A program made the translations under genes and the position numbers. Below are positions 24,574 to 34,165 of a stretch of DNA of 64,000 bases, in pieces (position 1 is the first letter of the stretch; each line of letters opens with the position of its first letter). The DNA is from JAEUOS01 sp965279115 (GTDB taxonomy: Bacteria > Pseudomonadota > Gammaproteobacteria > Burkholderiales > JAEUOS01): contig OZ257137.1 in the NCBI GenBank assembly GCA_965279115.1, positions 62,001 through 126,000 on the forward strand, read 5' to 3'. The notes beneath the pieces are model-generated. The model searched no databases. It was not told the origin of the DNA and worked only from the letters and a program-made list of their open reading frames with translations.

Positions 24574-26757
24574 ATGAAACAGAAACGGTTGTGGATGATC
24601 GCAATCCTTGCCCTGGCGACAGCGGGGGCGTTTTCAGGTGCCTTCGCCGCGAACGCACCGGACCTCAAGCCGGCGCAAAGCGAGTCGCAGGCGGCCCGCC
24701 TCGCGGCCGAGGTGCTGACGCGCTTCCACTACAGCAAGGTACCGCTCGATGACGCCATGTCGGCGAAGATTTTCGACCAGTACCTCAAATCGCTGGATTC
24801 GGAAAAGCTCTTTTTCCTGCAGGCGGATGTCGACCGGCTCTCCGTCGATCGGACCCGGCTCGATGACGCCATCCTCCGGGAAGACCTGAGCGCGCCCTTC
24901 GCCATGTTCAACCTGTACGGGCAGCGTGCTTCCGAGCGCCTGGCTTTCGCACGCTCGCTTCTGAAAGGCGGCTTCAATTTCCAGGAGAACGAAACCTACC
25001 AGTTCATGCGTGACAAGGCGGAATGGGCGAAAAGCGAGGCTGAAATCCGCGACCTGTGGCGCAAGCGCGTCAAGCACGACTGGTTGCGCCTGAAGCTCGC
25101 AGGCAAGGCCGACAAGGAAATCGCGGAAGTTCTCGACAAGCGCTATGACAGCCTGCAGAAGCGCATCACCCGGCTCAAGGGCTCCGACGCCTTCCAGTCG
25201 TTCATGAACGCCTACACCATGGCCATCGAGCCGCATACCAACTACATGGTGCCGCGGGCGGCGGAGGACTTCAACATCTCCATGCGGCTTTCCCTGGTCG
25301 GCATCGGCGCGGTGTTGACCGAGGTGGACGAGTACACGACCATCCGCGAACTGGTGCCCGGCGGCCCGGCGATACTCTCCGGCCAGCTCAAGGTCGGGGA
25401 CCGGATTGTCGCTGTCGCCCAGGGTACGGGCGGCGTGATGACCGATGTTCTGGGCTGGCGCATCGACGACGTCGTGGCCCTGATCCGGGGCACGGAGGAT
25501 TCGGTCGTCGTTCTCGACGTGCTGCCGGCGGATGCCGGCCCGGACGGCAAGCATCGCCTGGTCACGCTGGTGCGAAAGAAGATCAGCCTCGAGCAGCAGG
25601 CCGCGAAGAAGTCCATCCAGCGCCTGGGCGAAGGCGCTGGCGCACGCACCATCGGCGTGATCGCCCTGCCGACCTTTTATGACGATTTCGCAGGGCGCCA
25701 GAAGGGGCTGCAGGATTTCCGGAGCGCGACGCGCGATGTGGCGCGCCTGCTCGCGGAACTCAAGAAGGAAAAGGTCGATGCCGTGCTGGTCGACCTGCGC
25801 AACAACGGCGGCGGATCGCTCAACGAGGCGATCGAACTCACGGGCCTGTTCATCGACAAGGGTCCGGTGGTGCAGCAACGCAACGCGCGCGGCGAGATCA
25901 GCGTGGGCAACGACACCCAGCCCGGCGTCGCATGGGACGGCCCGCTTGCCGTCCTGATCAATCGCAGTTCGGCGTCGGCCTCGGAGATCTTCGCCGCGGC
26001 CATCCAGGACTACGGCCGCGGCCTGGTCATCGGCGAGCCGAGTTTCGGCAAGGGCACGGTGCAAACCATGGTGAGCCTGGATCAACTCGCGCGCAACGGC
26101 ACGCCGCGCTTCGGCGAGCTGAAGATGACCGTCGCGCAGTTCTTCCGCATCAATGGCGGCACCACGCAACTGCGCGGCGTCACCCCGGACATCGCCTTGC
26201 CGAGCATGGTCGATGGCGAGACCTTCGGCGAAGCCAGCTTCGACAACGCGATTCCCTGGACCCAGATCAAACCGGTCGACTACGCGCCGGTCGGCAGCAT
26301 GAAGGACCTGGTCCCGGTGCTGCAGAAGCTGCACGAGACGCGCGCGAAAAGCGACCGGGACCTGCAGGACCTCGCCGAGGACATCGCCGAGGTCAGGTCG
26401 CAGCGCAAGCGGAACCAGATCTCGCTCAACGAGTCGGTGCGCCGCAAGGAGCGCGATGCGCAGGAGGCGAGGCAACGGGCGCGGGACCTGCGCGCCAGCG
26501 CCACGGGCGCGGCAAGCGCCCGGGTGGACACCAAGGCAGGCGGCCCGGCAACCGGCAACCCGCTGCGTGACGATGGCCTGCAGGCCGACGAACGCAACCT
26601 TGCCTTCCAGCTGGCGGCCGAGAACGCCCGCAAGAACGCCAAGGACGTGCTGCTCAACGAGGCCGTCCAGATCCTGCGCGACCAGGTGGAGGTTCTCAGA
26701 ACCAGCCCAGGCCTGGCCGCGCGGGTCAGGCGGTCGTCCGCGCTGGCGACGGACTAG
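24574..26757 (+). CDS. prc: Tail-specific (C-terminal processing) periplasmic protease Prc
   Basis: A 727-residue protease with a signal peptide ending AFA near residue 28. The N-terminal helical domain (30-210) is followed by a PDZ domain (about 230-320, containing LRSLVGIGAVLTEVDE-like and GDRIVAVAQ segments), then the S41 peptidase core. The Ser-Lys dyad is visible in SASASEIF and FGKGTVQ, spaced 25 residues apart as in E. coli Prc. The C-terminal region has a charged helix and ends in RRSSALATD. Prc degrades SsrA-tagged and other periplasmic proteins and controls peptidoglycan hydrolases. ssrA itself lies at 56.4 kb. Confidence 0.95.
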   Translation: MKQKRLWMIAILALATAGAFSGAFAANAPDLKPAQSESQAARLAAEVLTRFHYSKVPLDDAMSAKIFDQYLKSLDSEKLFFLQADVDRLSVDRTRLDDAILREDLSAPFAMFNLYGQRASERLAFARSLLKGGFNFQENETYQFMRDKAEWAKSEAEIRDLWRKRVKHDWLRLKLAGKADKEIAEVLDKRYDSLQKRITRLKGSDAFQSFMNAYTMAIEPHTNYMVPRAAEDFNISMRLSLVGIGAVLTEVDEYTTIRELVPGGPAILSGQLKVGDRIVAVAQGTGGVMTDVLGWRIDDVVALIRGTEDSVVVLDVLPADAGPDGKHRLVTLVRKKISLEQQAAKKSIQRLGEGAGARTIGVIALPTFYDDFAGRQKGLQDFRSATRDVARLLAELKKEKVDAVLVDLRNNGGGSLNEAIELTGLFIDKGPVVQQRNARGEISVGNDTQPGVAWDGPLAVLINRSSASASEIFAAAIQDYGRGLVIGEPSFGKGTVQTMVSLDQLARNGTPRFGELKMTVAQFFRINGGTTQLRGVTPDIALPSMVDGETFGEASFDNAIPWTQIKPVDYAPVGSMKDLVPVLQKLHETRAKSDRDLQDLAEDIAEVRSQRKRNQISLNESVRRKERDAQEARQRARDLRASATGAASARVDTKAGGPATGNPLRDDGLQADERNLAFQLAAENARKNAKDVLLNEAVQILRDQVEVLRTSPGLAARVRRSSALATD

Positions 26758-26796
26758 GGGCGCAACGCAAGGACAGCCGGCCAGGCGCGCCCGCCC

Positions 26797-27630
26797 ATGC
26801 GACACATCGCCCTGCGGCTTTTGTTGTGCGACGACGCCGATCGCAAGGCGCGCGAGGTACGCCTGATCGACCCCGCGTTGCCGACGGCGGCCACCGCCGC
26901 GATAGACGAACCGCCGGGCATTCCCGGGCGCCCCGACGCGCCGCTGCTGGTCGCGCACACCGAAATCCGCCAACGCTCGATGAAGACCATCGAAGGCCGG
27001 GCCGCGCTGGTGCACGCCCTCGCCCACATCGAGTTCAACGCCATCAACCTCGCGCTCGACATCTGCTGGCGTTTCTCCGGCATGCCGGACGAGTTCTATC
27101 GCCAATGGATCGGGGTTGCACGGGAAGAGGCTTACCACTTCGAACTGCTGCGCGACCACCTGCGCACACTGGGTTATGCCTATGGTGACTTTCCCGCCCA
27201 CAACGCACTCTGGGAGATGGCCGAGAAGACCCGGCACGACCTGCTGGCGCGCATCGCCCTGGTGCCGCGCACGCTGGAGGCGCGCGGGCTGGACGCCTCA
27301 CCGGCGGTGAAAGCCAAGCTGGTCGGCGCCGGCGATCACGTGGCCGGGAATATCCTCGATATCATCCTGAAAGACGAGATCGGCCATGTCGCCGTGGGCA
27401 ATCGCTGGTATCGTGCGCTGTGCGGCGAGCGCGGCCTGGACCCCATCGCGACCTACGCGGCACTGGCGGAACAGTATGGCGCGCCGCACCTGCGCGGCCC
27501 GTTCAACCATGCGGCGCGCCGCGCGGCGGGGTTTGATGAGGCCGAGATCGAGGCCCTTGAAAAATCCCAGGCCGGCGCGCCGGGATCATCACGAAATCAT
27601 GCAAAGCCCGCACCCGCAACCCGCCACTGA
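26797..27630 (+). CDS. DUF455 (ferritin-like) family protein
   Basis: A 277-residue member of DUF455. The ferritin-like four-helix core shows metal-ligand patterns: HIEFNAINLALDICWRF (E and H), ARE-E-YHFELLRDHL, and KDEIGHVAVGNRWY. These Glu/His pairs suggest a di-iron or di-manganese centre. The function is unknown, though some relatives have been linked to tRNA or amine modification. It lies immediately upstream of selA, with the stop and the selA ATG one base apart; the gene order may be cotranscribed. Confidence 0.88.
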   Translation: MRHIALRLLLCDDADRKAREVRLIDPALPTAATAAIDEPPGIPGRPDAPLLVAHTEIRQRSMKTIEGRAALVHALAHIEFNAINLALDICWRFSGMPDEFYRQWIGVAREEAYHFELLRDHLRTLGYAYGDFPAHNALWEMAEKTRHDLLARIALVPRTLEARGLDASPAVKAKLVGAGDHVAGNILDIILKDEIGHVAVGNRWYRALCGERGLDPIATYAALAEQYGAPHLRGPFNHAARRAAGFDEAEIEALEKSQAGAPGSSRNHAKPAPATRH

Positions 27631-27631
27631 C

Positions 27632-29044
27632 ATGCATTCCTCCACGCCCCGGGATCTGCGCCACCTGCCATCCGTCGACGCGATCGCCGGGCACCCGGGC
27701 GCCGCAGCGTTGATAGAGGAGTTCGGCCGCCACGCCGTGGTGGAGGCGATCCGCACCGAACTCGCCGAGCGCCGGGCGGCGACGCTGGCAGGCGCAGCGC
27801 CGCAGGCGGCGAACGAAGCCCTGATTCTCGCCTGCGTCGCCGCGCGCGTCGAGGTGCGATTCGCGCCCAGCCTCAAGCAGGTATTCAATCTCACCGGCAC
27901 GGTGCTGCATACCAACCTCGGCCGCGCCCCCTTGCCCGCCGAGGCGATTGCCGCGATGAGCGCCGCCGCCGGCGCCGGCAACCTCGAGTACGACCTTGCC
28001 TCCGGCAAACGCGGCGACCGCGACGACCACATGGAGGAACTGGTAAAGCAACTCACCGGCGCCGAGGCCGCGACGGTGGTCAACAACAACGCCGCAGCGG
28101 TGCTGCTGGTATTGAATGCGCTGGCGAACCGGCGCGAGGTACCGGTTTCGCGCGGCGAATTGATCGAGATCGGCGGATCTTTCCGCCTGCCCGACATCAT
28201 GTCGCGCGCCGGCTGCCGACTGGTCGAGGTCGGCACCACCAACCGCACCCATCTGGCGGACTTCGAGAACGCCATCGGCCCGAAAACCGCCCTGGTGATG
28301 AAGGCGCACACCAGCAATTTCGTGGTGCGCGGCTTCACCGCTGCGGTGGCGGAAGACAAGCTGGCCGGCGCCTGCCACGCGCGCAACGTGCCCTTCGTGA
28401 TCGACTTGGGCGCCGGATCACTGATCGATCTTTCCGCTTACGGGTTGCCCCATGAGCCCACCGTGCGCGAGGCTTTCGCCCACGGCGCCGACCTGGTGAC
28501 CTTCAGCGGCGACAAGCTGCTGGGCGGGCCGCAGGCGGGCATCATCGCCGGCCGGGCCGACCTGGTGGCCAGGGTCAAGAAAAGTCCGCTCAAGCGCGCA
28601 CTGCGCATCGACAAGGTCACCATGGCCGCGCTGGCGGCCGTGCTGCGGCTTTACCTTGATCCGGATCGCCTGCGCGAGCGTTTGCCGACCCTGCGCCTGT
28701 TGACCCGCGACTTGGCCGATATCCGCGCTTGCGCCACGCGCCTGCAGCCGTCCCTGGCGCACCGCCTCGCCGGCTGGGCCAACGTGTCGGTGATCGAATG
28801 TGAAAGCGAGATCGGCTCGGGTTCGCAGCCGCTGCAAAAGCTTCCCAGCGCCGGCCTGGCCGTTTCGCTGCTGGCCGCGCGCGGACGCGGCGGCGCCCTC
28901 AACCGGCTGATGCGCTCCATGCGCGCGCTGCCGGTGCCGGTGATCGGCCGTATCGAGGACGACCGCCTGGTTCTCGACCTGCGCTGCGCCGAGGATGAAG
29001 CCGGCCTGGTTGCCCAGTTCGACCAGTTGATGCCACCGACATGA
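27632..29044 (+). CDS. selA: L-seryl-tRNA(Sec) selenium transferase
   Basis: SelA is the PLP enzyme that converts Ser-tRNA(Sec) to Sec-tRNA(Sec) using selenophosphate. The 470-residue protein has LPSVDAI near the start, VFNLTGTVLHTNLGRAPL, NNNAAAVLL, the PLP-binding Lys in FSGDKLLGGPQAG, and the closing RGGALN segment. ATG 27632 lies one base after the DUF455 stop; ATG 27599 is an in-frame alternative. It overlaps selB by four bases. No selD (selenophosphate synthetase) is in this window, so it must be elsewhere. Confidence 0.97.
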   Translation: MHSSTPRDLRHLPSVDAIAGHPGAAALIEEFGRHAVVEAIRTELAERRAATLAGAAPQAANEALILACVAARVEVRFAPSLKQVFNLTGTVLHTNLGRAPLPAEAIAAMSAAAGAGNLEYDLASGKRGDRDDHMEELVKQLTGAEAATVVNNNAAAVLLVLNALANRREVPVSRGELIEIGGSFRLPDIMSRAGCRLVEVGTTNRTHLADFENAIGPKTALVMKAHTSNFVVRGFTAAVAEDKLAGACHARNVPFVIDLGAGSLIDLSAYGLPHEPTVREAFAHGADLVTFSGDKLLGGPQAGIIAGRADLVARVKKSPLKRALRIDKVTMAALAAVLRLYLDPDRLRERLPTLRLLTRDLADIRACATRLQPSLAHRLAGWANVSVIECESEIGSGSQPLQKLPSAGLAVSLLAARGRGGALNRLMRSMRALPVPVIGRIEDDRLVLDLRCAEDEAGLVAQFDQLMPPT

Positions 29045-30960
29045 TCATCGCCACCGCCGGCCATGTGGACCATGGCAAGACCTCGCTGGTCAAGGCACTG
29101 ACCGGTATCGATGCCGACCGCCTGCCCGAGGAAAAAAAGCGCGGCATGACCATCGACCTGGGCTTCGCCTACCTTCCCGTCGAAGGCGGCGGCAGCATCG
29201 GCTTTGTCGACGTGCCCGGGCACGAACGTTTCATCCACAACATGCTGGCGGGCGTCTCTGGGATGGACTGCGCCCTGCTGGTGATCGCCGCCGATGACGG
29301 GCCGATGCCCCAGACACGCGAGCACCTGGCGATTCTGGAGCTGCTGGGTGTGCGGATCGGCGCGGTGGCGCTGACCAAGGTGGATCGGGTGGATGCCGCG
29401 CGCGTGACCGAAGCGCAGCGCGAGATCGGCGCCATGTTCCGCACAGCCGGGCAGCCGGACGCGCCCCTGTTTCCGGTGTCCGCCATTTCCGGCACCGGCA
29501 TGCCGGCCCTGCGCGAGCACTTGCTGCAGTTGTGCAGCACCCTGCGCCAGCGCGCCGCGGCGGGCATGTTCCGCATGACGGTCGATCGCAGCTTCACCCT
29601 GGCAGGCGCGGGACTGGTGGTCACGGGCACCATCCTGGCGGGCGAAGTGGCCGCCGGAGACCAGGTCGGGCTGCTGCTGGCCGGCGCCACCGGCCGCGTG
29701 CGCGGACTGCACGCGCAGAACCGCGCGGTGCCCAAGGCGCATGCCGGCGAGCGCTGCGCGCTCAACCTGGCCGGCCTGCCCACCGGACACGCACCGATCG
29801 CGCGCGGCGACATCGTCGGCGCCGCCGGTGCCGCGCCGCCGGCGTTGCGCATCGACATCGAACTGAGGCTGCTGCCCTCCGAGCCGCGCGCCCTGCGCCA
29901 CTGGACACCGGTGCATGCGCATGTCGGCGCCGCCGACGTGACCGGCCGCATCGCCCTGCTCGAAGGCGACACCCTGGCGCCCGGCGAGCGCATGCTGGCG
30001 CAGCTGGTGCTCGACCACCCGCTCGCCACCTGCCATGGCGAGCGCGTCGTGCTGCGCGACCAGTCGGCGCAGCGCACCGTAGGCGGCGGCAAGGTGATCG
30101 ATGTTTTCGCGCCGCCGCGCGGTCGCGCCCGTCCGGAACGGCTTGCCTTCCTGCGCGCCTTGGCCGGCGACGACCCGCAAGGCGCGCTCGCCGCCACGCT
30201 CGACGCCTCGCCGTCCGGCCTTGCCCTGGGCCGCTTCGCCGCATGCCGCAATCTTTCCGGCCCTGAACTCGAAGCCATAGCGGGTCGAACCGACATGCTG
30301 CGCATCGGTGCCGACCTGGCCTTCGCCCGCAAGCATTGGGAAAGCGCGCGGATGGCCGCACTCGCCGTGGTGAAGGCCTGGCATGCGCGCACCCCCGATT
30401 CGCCCGGTGTACCTGCCGACCGACTGCTCGAAGGCAGCCGGTTGCGCTTCACACCGGCGGCGCGATCCGCACTGGCGGAAGATCTTGTGGGCGCAGGCAA
30501 GCTGCTGCGCAACGGCGCGGCATTGCGGCTGCCCGACCATCAGTCGGGACTCAATCCGGCGGACCAGGCGCTGTGGGACCGAATCCGCAAGGTGATCGAT
30601 GCCGCCGGCCAGCGCCCGCCCTCGGTGGCCGAAATTGCGGCTGCGACCAAACTGCAGTCCAAGCGGGTCAAGGACCTGCTGGCGCGCCTGGCCAGGCAGC
30701 AGACGGTCTGGCGCGTGTCCGAGGAACGCTTCGCCCTGCCGGGTACCGTGCATGCATGGACCGCGCACGCGGTGGCGCTTGGCGGCGCGGACGGCAACGC
30801 GCGCTTCGCCGCAACCGATTTCCGCGACCGCTCCGGCGTCGGGCGCAACCTTTCCATCGAGATCCTGGAATTTTTTGACCGCGTGAAGTTGACGCGGCGC
30901 ATTGGCGACCTGCGGCTTCTGCAAGGCAAGCCGCTCGATATTTTCGGCCCGCCGATGTAA
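29041..30960 (+). CDS. selB: Selenocysteine-specific elongation factor
   Basis: SelB delivers Sec-tRNA(Sec) to UGA by binding the SECIS hairpin in mRNA. The 639-residue protein has GHVDHGKT (residues 7-14), DVPGHERF, TKVD, and the EF-Tu-like domains 2 and 3 (to about residue 360). The C-terminal 270 residues are winged-helix repeats that bind SECIS RNA, for example AEIAAATKLQSKRVKDLLARL near residue 525. Its presence alongside tRNA-Sec and three local in-frame TGA genes means the machinery to read them is encoded here. Confidence 0.97.
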   Translation: MIIATAGHVDHGKTSLVKALTGIDADRLPEEKKRGMTIDLGFAYLPVEGGGSIGFVDVPGHERFIHNMLAGVSGMDCALLVIAADDGPMPQTREHLAILELLGVRIGAVALTKVDRVDAARVTEAQREIGAMFRTAGQPDAPLFPVSAISGTGMPALREHLLQLCSTLRQRAAAGMFRMTVDRSFTLAGAGLVVTGTILAGEVAAGDQVGLLLAGATGRVRGLHAQNRAVPKAHAGERCALNLAGLPTGHAPIARGDIVGAAGAAPPALRIDIELRLLPSEPRALRHWTPVHAHVGAADVTGRIALLEGDTLAPGERMLAQLVLDHPLATCHGERVVLRDQSAQRTVGGGKVIDVFAPPRGRARPERLAFLRALAGDDPQGALAATLDASPSGLALGRFAACRNLSGPELEAIAGRTDMLRIGADLAFARKHWESARMAALAVVKAWHARTPDSPGVPADRLLEGSRLRFTPAARSALAEDLVGAGKLLRNGAALRLPDHQSGLNPADQALWDRIRKVIDAAGQRPPSVAEIAAATKLQSKRVKDLLARLARQQTVWRVSEERFALPGTVHAWTAHAVALGGADGNARFAATDFRDRSGVGRNLSIEILEFFDRVKLTRRIGDLRLLQGKPLDIFGPPM

Positions 30961-30988
30961 GGCTGAAGCCGGTAAACTCCGCCCAGAA

Positions 30989-31083
30989 GGAAGAGAATCG
31001 TCCCCGGTGGGGCGCCCGGACTTCAAACCCGGAGAGGGGCGTCAGACGTTCCTGGTGGGTTCGACTCCCACTCACTTCCGCCA
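30989..31083 (+). tRNA. selC: tRNA-Sec (anticodon TCA)
   Basis: A 95-base tRNA of selenocysteine type, starting GGAAGAGA and ending CACTTCCG plus an encoded CCA. The anticodon TCA lies in the loop CTTCAAA between the arms CCGGA and CCCGG-like bases. The long variable arm and extended acceptor stem are characteristic of tRNA-Sec. The T-loop shows GGTTCGACTCC. One acceptor-stem pair (position 6) appears to be a mismatch. A TAAACT sequence 11 bases upstream could be its -10 box. It is 28 bases after selB, an ordered selA-selB-selC set. Confidence 0.95.
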
Positions 31084-31117
31084 CCCTCCCGGCGGCGCAT
31101 AACGGCAAGGAAGAGAC

Positions 31118-32293
31118 ATGAGCACCGATACGATCGAGGGTAGCGGCTTTCCGCTCACCTTCAAGGTCCGCGATGGCATGGTCGCCGACGTGGTGTCCGG
31201 CAAGGCGCCGGCACGCGACGTGTACCGCGTCGAGGCGCGCACCATGGGCGGCCACCAGAAGGAGGTGCTGGTCACCGAGGGCGCCGCAGGCACGACCTGG
31301 CGCCTCACCAGTGACGAAGGCGCGATCCTCAAGGGCAGCGACCTCGCGCCGTTCCCGCTGGCGTTCTACAACGCCGGCCTGCATGCGGACTTTGTCAATC
31401 GTGCGCGGGCGATCGCCCGCGCGCGCGGCGTAGACCTGGCCATCGATGGTCTGGACCTCACCAACCAGTACTACTTCCAGGGTTCGTTCGTGCGCGGCAC
31501 CGGCGAGGGCAGCGCCGAGGCCGTGACCGTGCATGTCAAGGCGCGTTCGCAGGCGTCGCGCGCCGCGGTGGTGTCGATTCTGGAGGCCGCACTCGCCGCG
31601 TCGCCCGCACATGCCACACTGGCGGCACCGCAACGCAACACCTTCGCTCTATACGTCAATGGACGGCGTTGCCCGGTCACGCGGGTCGCCCCATCGACCT
31701 CCAGCGACGCAACCGACCCTTTCAAGGCGCACGGCAGCGCACCGGTCCCGCTCGGATGCGCGCAGTCCCCTTTCACGATCGTCGAGCGCCTTCCGCAGGA
31801 TGCGTCCGTCCCGGCGCCCGCCCCCCTGCCCGCCGAGGGTCGCGTGTCGATTCCCATCCCGGGCCGCAGCGCGCTTGCCGACCAGGCAGGCATCGTCGCG
31901 ACCACCGTGACGCCGCGCGCGGGGCATGCGTTCCGCATCACCTGCGACGAGCGCCCCACAGGCAATACCGCCCCCTCGGGCCTGGCCTGCATTGCCGCGG
32001 GCATCGCGTTCTGCTACATGACCCAGTTCACCCGCTACATCGAGCACCGCAAGCACAAGGTGCGTGCGATTCGGTTCGTGCAGACCCTGCCCTTCACGCT
32101 CGCCGGCAGCGCCGCGGATGGTTCGCTCGCGGGAGGGCTGGAGCCGGTGGATACGCACGTATTCCTGCATGCCGAAGAACCGGACGAAGTGATGCAGAAC
32201 CTGCTCGAGGTCGCGGAGAACACCTGCTATCTGCACGCGGCGTTGCGCAGCACGCTGCCTGGTCGGGTATCGCTTTCACTCAACGGCGAATAG
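31118..32293 (+). CDS. OsmC-like family protein, tandem OsmC domain
   Basis: A 391-residue protein. Two halves each resemble an OsmC-like domain (about 1-185 and 230-391). The C-terminal half has the sequence SGLACIAAGIAFCYMTQ, with a Cys pair separated by nine residues that matches the thiol peroxidase centre spacing loosely, and the closing NTCYLHAALRS with a third Cys. OsmC/Ohr proteins reduce hydroperoxides. The first half lacks paired Cys, so only one active centre is expected. It lies 34 bases after tRNA-Sec, with AAGGAAG before the ATG, and probably forms an operon with the DehI-like gene. Confidence 0.7.
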   Translation: MSTDTIEGSGFPLTFKVRDGMVADVVSGKAPARDVYRVEARTMGGHQKEVLVTEGAAGTTWRLTSDEGAILKGSDLAPFPLAFYNAGLHADFVNRARAIARARGVDLAIDGLDLTNQYYFQGSFVRGTGEGSAEAVTVHVKARSQASRAAVVSILEAALAASPAHATLAAPQRNTFALYVNGRRCPVTRVAPSTSSDATDPFKAHGSAPVPLGCAQSPFTIVERLPQDASVPAPAPLPAEGRVSIPIPGRSALADQAGIVATTVTPRAGHAFRITCDERPTGNTAPSGLACIAAGIAFCYMTQFTRYIEHRKHKVRAIRFVQTLPFTLAGSAADGSLAGGLEPVDTHVFLHAEEPDEVMQNLLEVAENTCYLHAALRSTLPGRVSLSLNGE

Positions 32294-32308
32294 CGTCCGC
32301 TCTCGTTC

Positions 32309-33133
32309 GTGACGACGCAAACCTATCTTGCGGAAGTTCCTGTCGATGCGGCACGCGGCGAGATCGCCCGGATCTATGGCGAGATTCGCCGCCTGACCGG
32401 CGGCCCGCTGGTCGCGTTTGTCTATCGACACCTGGCGACATTTCCCGGCGCGCTTGAAGCCCTGTGGCGGTCCGTTGCGCCGCTGCTGGAGAAGGGCGAA
32501 CTGCAGACCCGTGCGTGGGAAGCGGCGGCACGGGCCTGGACTGGTCCGGTCGCGGATTCCGAGCACCTCGCGCGCGCGATGGGAAGCGCCGGGGTCGTAG
32601 GGGCATGCAATGTGATCGATGCCTACAACCGCGGCAATCCGGTCAACCTCGCCGTGGTCTCGGTCATCCGGGCGGCGAGCGGGTCACCAACAAACCCGCC
32701 GCGATCACTTGCGCCATCGCAGCGATGGACGCCCCCCACCTCGTTGGCGCCCATCATTGCGATACCGGCGGTTACCGACCTGGACGCGAACCTTCTTGAA
32801 CTTGTCAACGCGTTTGGCAAGGGCACGGCAGCAGGCGAGCCGCTTCTTGTGCCGACCCTTTACCGCCATCTTTCCGCGTGGCCGGCGTTGGTCCGGTTTG
32901 CATTCGATGAAGTCCGGCCGCGCCTGGCCGACGGCAGTTTCGCCGCTGCCATTGACCAGTTTCACCATGACATTGAACTCCTGGCTGCCGATCTGGCTCA
33001 GCGGCATGCCTTGCCGGTTGAACCTGTGCTCGCCACAGCGCCCGTGCGGAACGCCTTTGATCGCTTTACGCCGGTGATTCCCGAAATGGTGGTTGTCGGC
33101 CATTTTCTGCGTCGCACTCTCGGTAGCGCATAG
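32309..33133 (+). CDS. DehI-like (AhpD-fold) protein
   Basis: A 274-residue protein starting at GTG 32309. Two repeats of about 130 residues each carry a similar pattern: VDAARGEIARIYGEIRRLTGGPLV with YRHLATFPGALEALW in the first, and VTDLDANLLELV with YRHLSAWPALVRFAF in the second. This tandem helical architecture is that of the DehI group I 2-haloacid dehalogenase family, which belongs to the AhpD/CMD superfamily. Whether it dehalogenates is not shown; the DehI catalytic Asp was not confidently placed. It starts 15 bases after the OsmC-like gene, so translation coupling is likely. Confidence 0.65.
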   Translation: MTTQTYLAEVPVDAARGEIARIYGEIRRLTGGPLVAFVYRHLATFPGALEALWRSVAPLLEKGELQTRAWEAAARAWTGPVADSEHLARAMGSAGVVGACNVIDAYNRGNPVNLAVVSVIRAASGSPTNPPRSLAPSQRWTPPTSLAPIIAIPAVTDLDANLLELVNAFGKGTAAGEPLLVPTLYRHLSAWPALVRFAFDEVRPRLADGSFAAAIDQFHHDIELLAADLAQRHALPVEPVLATAPVRNAFDRFTPVIPEMVVVGHFLRRTLGSA

Positions 33134-33151
33134 TTGCCACCTGGCCGGGCC

Positions 33152-34021
33152 ATGGCTGATTCTTCATTCCGAATGCCCCGCAAACCTCGACAGCTACTAC
33201 GCATCGGCGCAGCAACGTCGCGCCGATTCTGCCTGCGTGCCATCGCCGCCCTGGCTATCGCCTTCGCGGCCTGGCCGGCATTTGCCCAAGCGCTCAAGGC
33301 CGCTCGCTACATCGAACCGGTGAGCCGTTACGGCCATTTTGCCGTGGGGCGCCCGCACGAGTACGCGGCAGTGACTGCCACGACCGCAACCGGCATGACG
33401 CTGACATTGCGCCTGCCAGCAGATGAGGTGTTCGAGGATGTCGCGCCCAGGATCGTCAAGCTAGGCACGAATGCCGCCGAAGAACTGCTGGTTGTCATCA
33501 GCAACCGCAAGACTGGTTCACGGCTGGCACTGGTCGGGCACCATGAAGGCCGCCTGATGATAAGCGCGCAATCGGAGCCGATCGGCACGCCGATGCGCTG
33601 GCTCAATCCGGTGGGCACGGCAAATCTAGATGACAGCGCCGATGGCAACACGCAGATCGCCGCCGTGCTCACGCCGCACATCGGCGGCATTCTCAAGGTT
33701 TATCGCCGCGAGGGCGAAAAGCTGGTCGAAATCGCATCCCTGGGCGGTTTCTCCAACCACACGTATGGTTCCGCCGAGCAAGGCCTTTCGCTGGCCGCGA
33801 ACCTCAACGGCATGCCGCAACTTGCGGTGCCTGACATGAGCCGGCGGGTGTTGCGCCTGATCGCCCTGCGAGACGGTCGACTGGTCGAAACCTCCCGCTG
33901 CCTTTTGGAATCGCCAGCGACAGGCCAGCTCCGGCAAGACGCGCCCGGCATGCTGTCTTTGCGCACCGAAAACGGCCCGCTGGTGATAGATGTCACTTCG
34001 TGCAGCAAGAACCTGAGATGA
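33152..34021 (+). CDS. Exported hypothetical protein with beta-propeller-like repeats
   Basis: A 289-residue protein with a long signal sequence. A basic N-terminus (RKPRQLLRIGAATSRR) leads into AIAALAIAFAAWPAFAQA, with likely cleavage after AFA near residue 51. The mature part has short repeats (TANLDDSADGNTQIAAVLTP, LNGMPQLAVPDMSRR) reminiscent of FG-GAP/VCBS beta-propeller blades. No catalytic motif is visible. The start is uncertain: ATG 33152, ATG 33173 or TTG 33134 are all in frame. It converges on the selenoprotein operon, from which a hairpin separates it. Confidence 0.6.
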   Translation: MADSSFRMPRKPRQLLRIGAATSRRFCLRAIAALAIAFAAWPAFAQALKAARYIEPVSRYGHFAVGRPHEYAAVTATTATGMTLTLRLPADEVFEDVAPRIVKLGTNAAEELLVVISNRKTGSRLALVGHHEGRLMISAQSEPIGTPMRWLNPVGTANLDDSADGNTQIAAVLTPHIGGILKVYRREGEKLVEIASLGGFSNHTYGSAEQGLSLAANLNGMPQLAVPDMSRRVLRLIALRDGRLVETSRCLLESPATGQLRQDAPGMLSLRTENGPLVIDVTSCSKNLR

Positions 34022-34115
34022 AACAGCCGGACTGCGGCGCGAACAGCCTTCGCGCAAACCATTGCCCGAGCCAGTAAACGGCAAGCATGCAAGCGGGCTT
34101 TGAATTTCCCGAAAG

Positions 34116-34139
34116 GCGGCTGCCCGAACGGGCAGCCGC
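34116..34139. terminator. Terminator-like hairpin between convergent transcription units
   Basis: A perfect 10-bp stem GCGGCTGCCC/GGGCAGCCGC with a GAAC loop lies between the exported hypothetical gene and the Sec-peroxiredoxin gene. Read on the minus strand it is followed by CTTT, a weak T-tract. It probably ends both units. Confidence 0.6.
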
Positions 34140-34165
34140 ACAAACCACTCACCACTCACGCGAAA

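Noticed and set aside
24634..27237. Very long minus-strand open frame opposite prc
   Set aside because: It is a shadow frame typical of high-GC coding DNA; the plus-strand frame carries signal peptide, PDZ and S41 motifs.
28651..31026. Long minus-strand frame opposite selA/selB and tRNA-Sec
   Set aside because: No recognisable domain, and the plus strand holds clear SelA and SelB sequences.
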